From: Winogradskyella_A sp963966315
GTDB lineage: Bacteria; Bacteroidota; Bacteroidia; Flavobacteriales; Flavobacteriaceae
Assembly: GCA_963966315.1 (NCBI GenBank)
Contig: CAWZYX010000032.1
Span: forward strand, 1-26,724
Direction of reading: 5' to 3'
DNA: 26,724 nt
Shown: positions 8,105 to 14,712 of the stretch, one piece after another
How positions within the stretch are numbered: the stretch's first letter is position 1
Layout: each line of letters begins with the position of its first letter
The notes under the pieces: generated by a model
What the model saw: only the letters and a program-made list of their open reading frames with translations
Database searches by the model: none
Told to the model about the DNA's origin: nothing
Made by a program: the position numbers and the translations under genes

Positions 8105-8125
8105 GCTGACCAGTGATCCGTCAGC
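8105..8125 (-). other. Intercistronic hairpin between groS and groL
   Basis: GCTGAC (8105-8110) and GTCAGC (8120-8125) are exact reverse complements with a 9-base loop, 15 bases upstream of the groL ATG. It is not followed by a T-run in the direction of transcription. Intergenic stems in groESL messengers are known RNA-processing sites in some bacteria (for example Agrobacterium). That role here is inference. Confidence 0.45.
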
Positions 8126-8168
8126 GCTATTAGTAATTATAATTTCTTGTGTTTAATTTTTTGTTCCA

Positions 8169-8444
8169 TTAGATGATGGCCAGAATATCACTCTCACGCA
8201 TCATCAGATAGTCTTTACCCTCAAGTTTTAGTTCAGTTCCACCATACTTTCCATAAAGAACAGTATCACCGACTTTTACGGTTAAAGGCTCGTCTTTTTT
8301 ACCAGTACCAACAGCAACCACAGTTCCTTTTTGAGGTTTTTCTTTTGCGTTGTCAGGAATAATGATACCCGCTGCTGTAGTTGTTTCAGCTTCCATAGGT
8401 TCAACCAGAACTCTATCGGCCAATGGTTTAATGTTTAAGCTCAT
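8169..8444 (-). CDS. groS: 10 kDa co-chaperonin GroES
   Basis: 91 residues, normal length. It contains IKPLADRVLVEPMEAETTTAAGIIIPDNAKEKPQKGTVVAVG, with the mobile-loop region and the conserved GIIIPD, then VGDTVLYGKYGGTE and the terminal MRESDILAII. It caps the GroEL ring. It is the first gene of the operon. The upstream 202-bp divergent region with msrA carries an inverted repeat (8492-8515) overlapping a candidate promoter. No CIRCE (HrcA) element was seen. Confidence 0.98.
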   Translation of the reverse strand: MSLNIKPLADRVLVEPMEAETTTAAGIIIPDNAKEKPQKGTVVAVGTGKKDEPLTVKVGDTVLYGKYGGTELKLEGKDYLMMRESDILAII

Positions 8445-8491
8445 TTTTTGAGAAATTATTTTTTGGTTAATTAAACTTATTTGTTGTCGCG

Positions 8492-8515
8492 TGGCATAAA
8501 TCAGAAACTATGCCA
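8492..8515. promoter_or_regulatory. Candidate operator: inverted repeat upstream of groS
   Basis: TGGCATA (8492-8498) and TATGCCA (8509-8515) form exact 7-bp arms separated by 10 bases. The repeat covers the candidate -7 element of the groS promoter, a position where a bound protein would block transcription. It is not a CIRCE sequence (TTAGCACTC-N9-GAGTGCTAA). The regulator is unknown. Confidence 0.4.
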
Positions 8516-8535
8516 TGGAGAGTGGACTGACAAAG
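8502..8535 (-). promoter_or_regulatory. Candidate groS-groL promoter
   Basis: On the minus strand, CTTTG (8535-8531) precedes TAGTTTCTG (8510-8502) with a 20-base spacer. This approximates TTTG/TAnnTTTG, with the last part of the -7 element imperfect. Transcription would start near 8495, giving a leader of about 50 nt. Confidence 0.35.
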
Positions 8536-8606
8536 TTTCAGTTTTATACCTTGGGCTGAAATACTGGTTTTAGGAAAAATTTAAAACCTCTCGAGTTCAG
8601 GAGTTG

Positions 8607-8614
8607 TATTTTTG
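8607..8614 (+). promoter_or_regulatory. -7 promoter element upstream of msrA
   Basis: TATTTTTG matches TAnnTTTG exactly and is followed by CA, a common continuation. The predicted transcription start is about 8620-8622. That would leave the ATG at 8623 practically leaderless and favours the in-frame ATG at 8647. No clear -33 TTG was seen at the right spacing. Confidence 0.45.
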
Positions 8615-8646
8615 CAGGACAGATGAAAAAGGAAAAAGCAATTCTT

Positions 8647-9312
8647 ATGAAAAATGTAATAGTGACCCTGGCACTAAGCCTTTGTCTTGGCTGCCATAAC
8701 AATGCGCAGGTAAACCCAAAGCAGCAGGCTGTGATCGATGCCGATCCGGTTGTGGTACCCATGGAAAACGGATTGGCAAGAGCTTATTTTGCCAGTGGAT
8801 GTTTTTGGTGTGTTGAGGCCATCTACGAGAGCGTAAAAGGCGTGGAAGAAGTGATTAGCGGCTACTCCGGCGGATTTACTGAGAACCCCACCTATGAGGC
8901 CAGCAATACCGGAAAAACCGGGCATGCAGAGGCGGTAGAGGTTATTTATGATCCGAACGTGGTGAGTTTCAGTTCCCTGGTAGATGTTTATTTTGGGTCC
9001 CAAAACCCAACTCAAGTGAACGGTCAGGGTCCGGACAAGGGGTCTCAATACAGATCCATCATATTCTATCAGAATACAGAGCAAAAGGAGATCATTCTGC
9101 AGAAAAAAGCTACCCTGGCCAAGGAACTCAATGCTAAGATCGCTGCTGAGGTGTATCCATTCCAGAAATTCTGGGTCGCTGAGGACTACCATCAGAATTA
9201 CGAAAAACTACATCCCAACCAGCCCTATATAAGAAAGGTCTCTATACCCCGATTAAAAAGGTTCCAGGACAAATTCCCTGAGCTCCTCAAAGAAGACGCC
9301 AGGAAGCATTAA
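8647..9312 (+). CDS. msrA: Peptide-methionine (S)-S-oxide reductase MsrA, exported, probable lipoprotein
   Basis: Reduces the S-epimer of methionine sulfoxide in proteins. The diagnostic ASGCFWCVEAIYESVKGVEE block has catalytic Cys52 (numbering from 8647). It is followed by GYSGG, NPTYE, TGHAEAVEV, the QVNGQGPDKGSQYRS substrate region and EDYHQNY. A short hydrophobic N-terminus ending CLGC-HNN suggests a lipoprotein signal with Cys16 as the lipidated residue. The -3 position is Cys, so the lipobox is not ideal. No Cys lies in the C-terminal half, so the usual resolving cysteines are absent. Recycling would need Cys55 or an external thiol. I prefer the ATG at 8647 because of the upstream -7 element. 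An in-frame ATG at 8623 would add eight residues. No MsrB domain is fused. The stop overlaps the convergent methyltransferase gene by 4 bp. Confidence 0.93.
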   Translation: MKNVIVTLALSLCLGCHNNAQVNPKQQAVIDADPVVVPMENGLARAYFASGCFWCVEAIYESVKGVEEVISGYSGGFTENPTYEASNTGKTGHAEAVEVIYDPNVVSFSSLVDVYFGSQNPTQVNGQGPDKGSQYRSIIFYQNTEQKEIILQKKATLAKELNAKIAAEVYPFQKFWVAEDYHQNYEKLHPNQPYIRKVSIPRLKRFQDKFPELLKEDARKH

Positions 9313-10109
9313 GCTTTACGTGCTTTAATTTCAAAGATCAACGGATAGAGCTGGTCCCTCAAACGATACATTCCACTATCGCTCTGCACCAGGTAAGGCA
9401 ACATATCATAGGGGCTCTCGTCGTGCTCGCGTAAAAACTCAATTTGCAGACCGGCTTCTGTCAAAGCAGTGATGACCTCTCCAAGGCCATGATTCCATCC
9501 GTACTCTCTACTTTTAATAGCGGCATCCTTATCAGCATAGGTGCCCTGATACTCCTCGTATATCACCTCATCCTGATGGTAGTGGTAGCTTAAACGAGGT
9601 GGTTGCTTTTTGTAATCGAACATCCAAAGGATAGGATGAAATTCCACCATGTAAAAGACACCACCGGGCCGGAGTCGCTCATAGATCATCCTACCCCAAG
9701 GTTTGAGATCGGGCAACCAGCCAATCACACCATAGCTCGTAAATACAATATCAAACTGCTCTTTAATAAATCTTGACGTTTCCAGAACGTTGCACCTCAG
9801 AAATGTGGCATCGAGCTGTAGCTCCTCGTTTAATGATTTTGCCAATTTTATTCCCTCATCACTCAGATCAACCCCCGTGCATTTTGCACCCATCCTGCTC
9901 CAGCTGAGGGTGTCCTGACCAAAATGACATTGTAAGTGCAATAAGGACTTACCTTCTACATTACCCATGGCTTTAAGTTCATATGGTTTTAGTGAGGTGG
10001 CACCTGCTCTAAAGGCTTCCATTGCATAAAAGTCGCTTTTAGCATGCACACTTACCTTTTGATTCCATGTGTTTCTATTAGTTTCAAAATAATTATGAGG
10101 ATCGTCCAT
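9309..10109 (-). CDS. Class I SAM-dependent methyltransferase
   Basis: 266 residues. The Rossmann SAM site is visible as motif I LLHLQCHFGQDTLSW (about 55-69), then the acidic end of strand 2 in CTGVDLSDEGIKLAK, a strand-4 FDIVFTSYGVIGWLPD and the post-motif LRPGGVFYMVEFHP. The HLQCHFGQDT variant of motif I is shared with proteins annotated simply as class I methyltransferases in Bacteroidota. The acceptor (small molecule or macromolecule) is unknown. The C-terminal third is rich in aromatic residues (LSYHYHQDEVIYEEYQG) and may cover the substrate. It is a single gene, convergent with msrA (4-bp overlap) and divergent from the lipoprotein gene at 10150 across a 40-bp gap. The promoter of that gene lies within a few bases of this start codon. 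Confidence 0.85.
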   Translation of the reverse strand: MDDPHNYFETNRNTWNQKVSVHAKSDFYAMEAFRAGATSLKPYELKAMGNVEGKSLLHLQCHFGQDTLSWSRMGAKCTGVDLSDEGIKLAKSLNEELQLDATFLRCNVLETSRFIKEQFDIVFTSYGVIGWLPDLKPWGRMIYERLRPGGVFYMVEFHPILWMFDYKKQPPRLSYHYHQDEVIYEEYQGTYADKDAAIKSREYGWNHGLGEVITALTEAGLQIEFLREHDESPYDMLPYLVQSDSGMYRLRDQLYPLIFEIKARKA

Positions 10110-10116
10110 GGATGCT

Positions 10117-10124
10117 TAATTTTG
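10117..10124 (+). promoter_or_regulatory. -7 promoter element for the lipoprotein gene at 10150
   Basis: TAATTTTG matches TAnnTTTG exactly. Transcription would start near 10131, 19 nt before the ATG. It lies in the 40-bp divergent gap, 8 bp from the methyltransferase start codon. A small inverted repeat GTTTA-AAAA-TAAAC (10124-10137) overlaps its downstream edge. Confidence 0.45.
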
Positions 10125-10149
10125 TTTAAAAATAAACATCATTTCAAAA

Positions 10150-10833
10150 ATGAAACAAGTACTTATTCTTTGTGGGCTGTTCCTGATGATGACGGGATGT
10201 AAAAATGATTCGAAACAAACAGAAACCTCGGCACCCGATACCTCCAGGACCACAGCTGAATTAATTGCTGAAGCACATGGAATAAACCACTGGAATAAGG
10301 TTTCCAAAATTGAGTTCACTTTTAGCGTGGATCGAGATACGATCAAGGGGCCCGGCAGAGCATGGACCTGGTTACCAAAAGAGGATTCTGTGATCCTCCG
10401 TATGCCGGACCAAACTCTTAAATACAGCCAAAAAGCCATCGACAGCGCGTACATTAGTGCAGACCGAGCATTTATTAACGATAAATTCTGGCTGTTAATC
10501 CCTTTCCAATTGATATGGGACAAAAGTGCAAGCATTTCGGACCCAGTTTCCGAGGCAGCTCCAATAAGCGGTACCTTAATGAATAAAATCACCATTACAT
10601 ACCCCAATGAAGGCGGGGGATATACGCCTGGAGATGCCTATGACATTTTTTATAAGGATGATTACCTCATTCGGGAATGGATCTTCAGAAAAGGGAATAG
10701 TCCTGAACCAACACTGGCGACTACTTTCGAGGATTATGCGGATTATAGCGGACTTAAGCTAGCCTTAAGCCATAAAAGAGAAGATCCCTCATGGAATTTG
10801 GTGTTCCGAGATGTCAGGGTCACTACAGAATGA
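10150..10833 (+). CDS. Hypothetical lipoprotein
   Basis: 227 residues beginning with a classic lipoprotein signal: basic start, hydrophobic LILCGLFLMM, then lipobox MTGC with Cys17 as the lipidated residue. A Ser/Thr/Lys-rich linker (about 18-36) follows. The mature part has alternating strands (KIEFTFSVDRDTIKG, DSVILRMP, KITITYP, YDIFYKDDYLIREWIFRKG) and ends RDVRVTTE. This resembles the curved antiparallel sheet of lipoprotein carrier-like or outer-membrane lipoprotein folds, but I do not recognise the family. It is a single gene between two minus-strand genes. I can assign localisation but not a reaction. Confidence 0.75.
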   Translation: MKQVLILCGLFLMMTGCKNDSKQTETSAPDTSRTTAELIAEAHGINHWNKVSKIEFTFSVDRDTIKGPGRAWTWLPKEDSVILRMPDQTLKYSQKAIDSAYISADRAFINDKFWLLIPFQLIWDKSASISDPVSEAAPISGTLMNKITITYPNEGGGYTPGDAYDIFYKDDYLIREWIFRKGNSPEPTLATTFEDYADYSGLKLALSHKREDPSWNLVFRDVRVTTE

Positions 10834-10937
10834 CAGAATTAATGGTGTAAGCGACCAAGTCCACGTTAAGCAACAAGATCAGGGCTGTATAAGTCCTGGC
10901 GAATGCCTCAGGCTAACTATGTGCGACTGCGCTAACT

Positions 10938-11357
10938 CTAACCCTCAAATCCTTCCTTGACATGAGCTCCATCGCAGTAGGGCTTGTTTTGTGAAGCCCC
11001 GCAGCGACAAAAGGCTGTTGTACGTTTTTTAGTTTCAGACTTTCCTTTGATGTTGACTTCTAAAGTTCCGTGTACCAGCAAAGGGCCATTTTCCATTACT
11101 TCTACCTTTGTTTCCATACTATCCTTATTTAAATGCTTTTCATCCTTAGTCATGTAATACCCAAGGGCGCCACTAGGACATTTTTTTATTTGATCTATTA
11201 GCTCCTGAGTTGATGCTGCATCGATCTTGATCCACGGGCGTTCCTTTGGCTGAAACACCCCGGGTAAACCTCTCACACAAATGGCAGAATGAATACACTT
11301 CTCTGCCTCCCAGGTAACAGTAACGTCACCATTGCTGTATTCTTTTATTTTTCCCAT
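10938..11357 (-). CDS. Two-domain iron-sulfur protein: Fer4_19 fused to CDGSH
   Basis: 139 residues with two metal modules. Residues 1-69 form a divergent 4Fe-4S mono-cluster domain of the YjdI/Fer4_19 type, with EKCIHSAICVRGLPGVF and KKCPSGAL (Cys21, Cys27, Cys60). Residues about 80-139 are a CDGSH (mitoNEET-like) 2Fe-2S domain with FCRCGASQNKPYCDGAH, whose ligands are Cys117, Cys119, Cys128 and His132 (3 Cys, 1 His). The linker strand reads GPLLVHGTLEVNI. Both types are small electron-transfer or cluster-storage proteins. The partner is unknown. No signal peptide, so cytosolic. It is divergent from kynU across 103 bp. KMO and 3-hydroxyanthranilate dioxygenase need reductant or iron, so a link is possible but unproven. 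Confidence 0.9.
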   Translation of the reverse strand: MGKIKEYSNGDVTVTWEAEKCIHSAICVRGLPGVFQPKERPWIKIDAASTQELIDQIKKCPSGALGYYMTKDEKHLNKDSMETKVEVMENGPLLVHGTLEVNIKGKSETKKRTTAFCRCGASQNKPYCDGAHVKEGFEG

Positions 11358-11439
11358 ATAAGGTATTCTTTGTCTCTAAAGATAACTATTATTTAAGCCA
11401 TTTTGAAATCGCTTTACCCCAGAGCTCTGTTTTAATTAT

Positions 11440-11447
11440 TATTTTTG
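11440..11447 (+). promoter_or_regulatory. -7 promoter element of the kynurenine operon
   Basis: TATTTTTG matches TAnnTTTG exactly. Transcription would start near 11453-11455, leaving a leader of only about 6-8 nt before the TTG start at 11461. No clear -33 TTG is seen. A 10-bp palindrome CAGAGCTCTG (11420-11429) lies just upstream and could be an operator half, though palindromes this short are common by chance. Confidence 0.45.
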
Positions 11448-11460
11448 TAAGGATTCACAT

Positions 11461-12735
11461 TTGAAAACTTTAGTTGACTTGCACACCCACCTTACTTATG
11501 CTCAGAAACAAGATGAAAAGGATCCATTACGGGAGTTCAGAAATGAGTTCTTTATTCCAAGACACAGCGATGGAGCAGACACCATTTACTTTTGTGGAAA
11601 CTCCTTAGGCCTACAGCCAAAAAATGTTTCCAGCTATATCCAGCAGGAGTTAGACGACTGGGCCGAACTAGGGGTTGAAGGGCACACACATGCTACCCAT
11701 CCCTGGTTACAATACCACGAATTACTAACCGAACCCATGGCGCATATTGTAGGCGCCAAGCCCATTGAGGTAGTGGTGATGAACACCTTAACTACCAATT
11801 TGCACCTGATGATGGCTTCTTTTTATAGGCCTACATCAAAAAGATACAAGGTGCTTATTGAGGGTGATGCCTTTCCTTCCGACAAATACGCGGTAGAATC
11901 GCAAATAAGACATCACGGTTATGACGACAAAAAGGGCCTGATTTTATGGAACTCAAGAGCAGGTGAGGAACTGTTGCGATACGAAGACCTGGAGGCGATT
12001 TTAAAAAGTCAGGGCGAAGAAATAGCACTGATCATGATTGGTGGGGTTAATTATTACACCGGTCAGTTTTTTGACTTAAAGCGTATCACTGACTTAGGAC
12101 ATACTCATGGTTGTATGGTGGGTTTTGATTGCGCTCATGGTGCCGGCAATGTAGATCTGCAATTGCATAACTCAGGAGCGGATTTTGCCATTTGGTGCAC
12201 CTATAAATACCTTAATTCGGGACCTGGAAGCCTTAGCGGTGTATTCGTGCATGAACGACACGCTTACAACAAACAGCTCAATCGATTTACCGGCTGGTGG
12301 AGCCACAATAAAGAGACACGATTTAAAATGCGTGATGAATTTGAGCTGATGCCGGGAGCCGAAGGGTGGCAATTGAGCAATCCACCCATTTTATCGATGG
12401 CAGCCATTAGAGCATCTTTGGAGCTGTTTTCAGAGGCAGGAATGAAAAACCTAATTGACAAATCACAAAAATTAACGGGTTATTTGGAATTCCTGATCCG
12501 GGAACTCAACAACGACAGTATAAAGATCATCACGCCCTCCAACCCTGCTGAACGCGGGTGTCAACTATCCATACAGGTGAAAAATGCAGATCGTGATTTG
12601 CATAGGCGCCTTACCGAAATGGGGGTAATAAGCGACTGGAGAGAACCCGACGTGATCCGTTGTGCTCCCGTACCATTATACAATTCATTTCAGGATGTGT
12701 TTAACATGGTAGAACGTTTAAAAATAATACTTTAA
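11461..12735 (+). CDS. kynU: Kynureninase
   Basis: PLP enzyme cleaving 3-hydroxykynurenine to 3-hydroxyanthranilate plus alanine (also kynurenine to anthranilate). 424 residues, close to known bacterial kynureninases. Signatures: YFCGNSLGLQP (43-53), EGDAFPSDKYA (134-144), FDCAHGAGN with Asp223 and His226 contacting the cofactor, and CTYKYLNSGPG, where Lys249 should carry the PLP Schiff base. FTGWW and MPGAEGWQLSNPPI are further family blocks. The start is TTG at 11461, just below a -7 element. A second in-frame TTG six codons later is the only close alternative. It is the first gene of a nine-gene operon (61 bp to kmo), so it probably sets the operon promoter. Confidence 0.96.
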   Translation: MKTLVDLHTHLTYAQKQDEKDPLREFRNEFFIPRHSDGADTIYFCGNSLGLQPKNVSSYIQQELDDWAELGVEGHTHATHPWLQYHELLTEPMAHIVGAKPIEVVVMNTLTTNLHLMMASFYRPTSKRYKVLIEGDAFPSDKYAVESQIRHHGYDDKKGLILWNSRAGEELLRYEDLEAILKSQGEEIALIMIGGVNYYTGQFFDLKRITDLGHTHGCMVGFDCAHGAGNVDLQLHNSGADFAIWCTYKYLNSGPGSLSGVFVHERHAYNKQLNRFTGWWSHNKETRFKMRDEFELMPGAEGWQLSNPPILSMAAIRASLELFSEAGMKNLIDKSQKLTGYLEFLIRELNNDSIKIITPSNPAERGCQLSIQVKNADRDLHRRLTEMGVISDWREPDVIRCAPVPLYNSFQDVFNMVERLKIIL

Positions 12736-12797
12736 TTAACGATAAGAAATGAACCTGCTTGCGAAGTATAATATCAAGGTAGATTCAGAATGAACAG

Positions 12798-14231
12798 ATG
12801 AACAAACAACAGAACGTACTAATTATAGGGGCAGGTCTTTGCGGAAGTCTTTTGGCCCTGCGCATGGGGCAACGTGGGTATAATGTCACCGTATACGAAA
12901 TGAGGCCCGATATGAGAAAAGCCGATATTTCAGCCGGGCGTTCCATCAATCTCGCGTTTTCAGACCGTGGGAATAAGGGAATGAAACTCGTAGGACTGGA
13001 AGAGAAAGTGAAAGCACTTTGTATTCCAATGAATGGTCGCATGCTACACGATAAAGAGGGGAACACGACTTTATCAAATTACAGTGGCAGAGATTATGAG
13101 TACATCAACTCCATTTCAAGAGGAGGGCTAAACGCCCTTTTGCTCGATGAGGCTGAGAAACACAAGAACGTTAGCATCCATTTCAATAGAAAATGTCACT
13201 CCGTAGATTTTGAAAAAACAACCGCAAAGTTTGAGAATCTCAAGACCAACAAGGTGTTTATTGAAGATGCCGATATCATTATTGCTACGGATGGTGCCGG
13301 GTCGGCTCTTAGAAAGAGCTACTATCTTGAACGTAAGTTTTTATTCAGTTTTTCGCAAAACTGGCTCACTCATGGTTATAAAGAATTGACCATTCTACCA
13401 AGCAAAGAAGGGGGCTACAAAACATATAAAAATGCCCTTCATATTTGGCCCAGAGGCGAATTTATGCTCATAGCTTTACCAAATCTGGATGGAAGCTTTA
13501 CGGTTACCTTATTCCTTGCCTATGAAGGCGGAACCTATAATTTCAACAACCTCACCAACCCTCAGATCGTGACCAAATTCTTTGAAGAAGAATTCCCGGA
13601 CGCCCTGACCTTAATGCCAAACCTTACCAAAGATTTCTTTGAGAACCCTACCGCACCCTTGGGGACCGTTAAATGTTCCCCCTGGCATTACAAAGGCAAC
13701 ACCTTACTAATGGGTGATTCCGCTCATGCCATTGTACCATTTTACGGACAAGGAATGAATGCCTCCTTTGAGGATGTGGTTGAGTTTGACGCTGTCTTAA
13801 GCAAGTATGAGGAGGACCTATTGAAGGGTATTTCTAATTGGGAAACCATTTTTTCTGAATACGAAAAGAACAGAAAAAAAGATACAGATGCCATTGCAGA
13901 CCTGGCAATTGATAACTTTCACGAGATGAAAGATCATGTAGCCAATCCTCTGTTTCAGGAAAAACGGAGGATTGAAATGGCCCTCGAAAGCCATTTCCCT
14001 AAGGACTACTTTTCCAAATACAGTCTGGTGACCTTTAATGAGCATATTGGATACAGGGAAGCCATGCTTAAAGGCCGGGCACAGGACAAGGCCATTTTGA
14101 ATCTTCTGGCAGACAATAAGATCGCTACTATCTCTGAATCTGGTGAAGAGGACCTTAAAGCTGTGTTAGAACAGGTAAAGACCGAAACCCAGGCTATTTT
14201 GGAAGATGATGCCATTGCAGGTTTCCGGTAG
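12798..14231 (+). CDS. kmo: Kynurenine 3-monooxygenase
   Basis: FAD-dependent class A hydroxylase converting L-kynurenine to 3-hydroxykynurenine with NADPH and O2. 477 residues. Dinucleotide fold VLIIGAGLCGS with Gly11/Gly13/Gly16. The family-specific GRSINLAFSDRG block covers 47-58. The ATDGAGSALRK motif (163-173) binds FAD and NADPH. HIWPRGEFMLIALPN lies near the substrate pocket. The FAD motif GDSAHAIVPFYGQGMNASFEDV begins at Gly306. No C-terminal transmembrane helix is evident, unlike the mitochondrial enzyme, so it should be soluble. The gene lies 61 bp after kynU and 66 bp before the RidA-family deaminase. The ATG at 12798 fits the start of the fold. A nearby ATG at 12790 is out of frame and closes at once. 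Confidence 0.96.
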   Translation: MNKQQNVLIIGAGLCGSLLALRMGQRGYNVTVYEMRPDMRKADISAGRSINLAFSDRGNKGMKLVGLEEKVKALCIPMNGRMLHDKEGNTTLSNYSGRDYEYINSISRGGLNALLLDEAEKHKNVSIHFNRKCHSVDFEKTTAKFENLKTNKVFIEDADIIIATDGAGSALRKSYYLERKFLFSFSQNWLTHGYKELTILPSKEGGYKTYKNALHIWPRGEFMLIALPNLDGSFTVTLFLAYEGGTYNFNNLTNPQIVTKFFEEEFPDALTLMPNLTKDFFENPTAPLGTVKCSPWHYKGNTLLMGDSAHAIVPFYGQGMNASFEDVVEFDAVLSKYEEDLLKGISNWETIFSEYEKNRKKDTDAIADLAIDNFHEMKDHVANPLFQEKRRIEMALESHFPKDYFSKYSLVTFNEHIGYREAMLKGRAQDKAILNLLADNKIATISESGEEDLKAVLEQVKTETQAILEDDAIAGFR

Positions 14232-14297
14232 CCCTAAAAAATAAATTATTAATTTAAATCATAATTAACACTCCTGCTTAGACAGGTATGACAACAG

Positions 14298-14705
14298 ATG
14301 AGTAATAAATCAGTAACACCAAGAGGAGCTTATCCCCACACAAAGCGGGTTGGAGATTTTATTTTTGTTTCCGGTACCAGCTCACGCAGAGCGGACAACA
14401 CCATTGCTGGAGTTGACATCATTGACGAGATGGGCACAAAACGATTGAATATAGAAGTTCAAACGCGTGAAGTTTTAAAAAATATCGAAAAAAACCTTGC
14501 AAAGGAAGGCGCCAGCCTAAAAGATGTTGTGGACGTCACTTCGTTTTTGGTCAATATGAATGATTTTGCCGGCTACAATAAGGCCTATGCTGAGTTTTTT
14601 GACAAAGAGACAGGACCTGCGAGAACCACCGTGGCGGTGCATCAGTTACCCCATCCGGATTTAGTGGTTGAAATAAAGGTGATGGCCTATAAAAAAAGAG
14701 ATTGA
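14298..14705 (+). CDS. RidA-family 2-aminomuconate deaminase
   Basis: 135 residues, one Rid/YjgF domain. Blocks include YPHTKRVGDFIFVSGTSSRR at the start and GPARTTVAVHQLPHPDLVVEIKVMA at 107-130. Arg109 is at the position of the conserved Rid arginine that binds carboxylates. The QLPHPDLVVEIKVMA end is characteristic of the 2-aminomuconate deaminase subgroup (NbaF/AmnD) and differs from generic RidA. Expected reaction: 2-aminomuconate plus water to 4-oxalocrotonate (2-oxohex-3-enedioate) plus ammonia. The location between kmo and the semialdehyde dehydrogenase supports this over generic 2-aminoacrylate deamination. The next gene starts 7 bp later. Subgroup assignment is from motif recall plus context. 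Confidence 0.88.
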   Translation: MSNKSVTPRGAYPHTKRVGDFIFVSGTSSRRADNTIAGVDIIDEMGTKRLNIEVQTREVLKNIEKNLAKEGASLKDVVDVTSFLVNMNDFAGYNKAYAEFFDKETGPARTTVAVHQLPHPDLVVEIKVMAYKKRD

Positions 14706-14712
14706 TAAGGTG

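Noticed and set aside
8445..8646. CIRCE element for HrcA upstream of groS
   Set aside because: No TTAGCACTC-N9-GAGTGCTAA or close variant is present. The inverted repeat found there has a different sequence.
8674..9192. A 172-codon minus-strand open frame opposite msrA
   Set aside because: It lies wholly inside the well-supported msrA gene and shows no family motif. Its composition is that of a shadow frame.
10116..10607. A 163-codon minus-strand open frame opposite the lipoprotein gene
   Set aside because: The plus-strand gene has a promoter element, lipobox and coherent strands. The minus frame has no recognisable domain.
10912..10937. Two copies of GCTAACT 19 bp apart
   Set aside because: Seven-base repeats at this distance are common by chance and lie in a gap between convergent gene ends.
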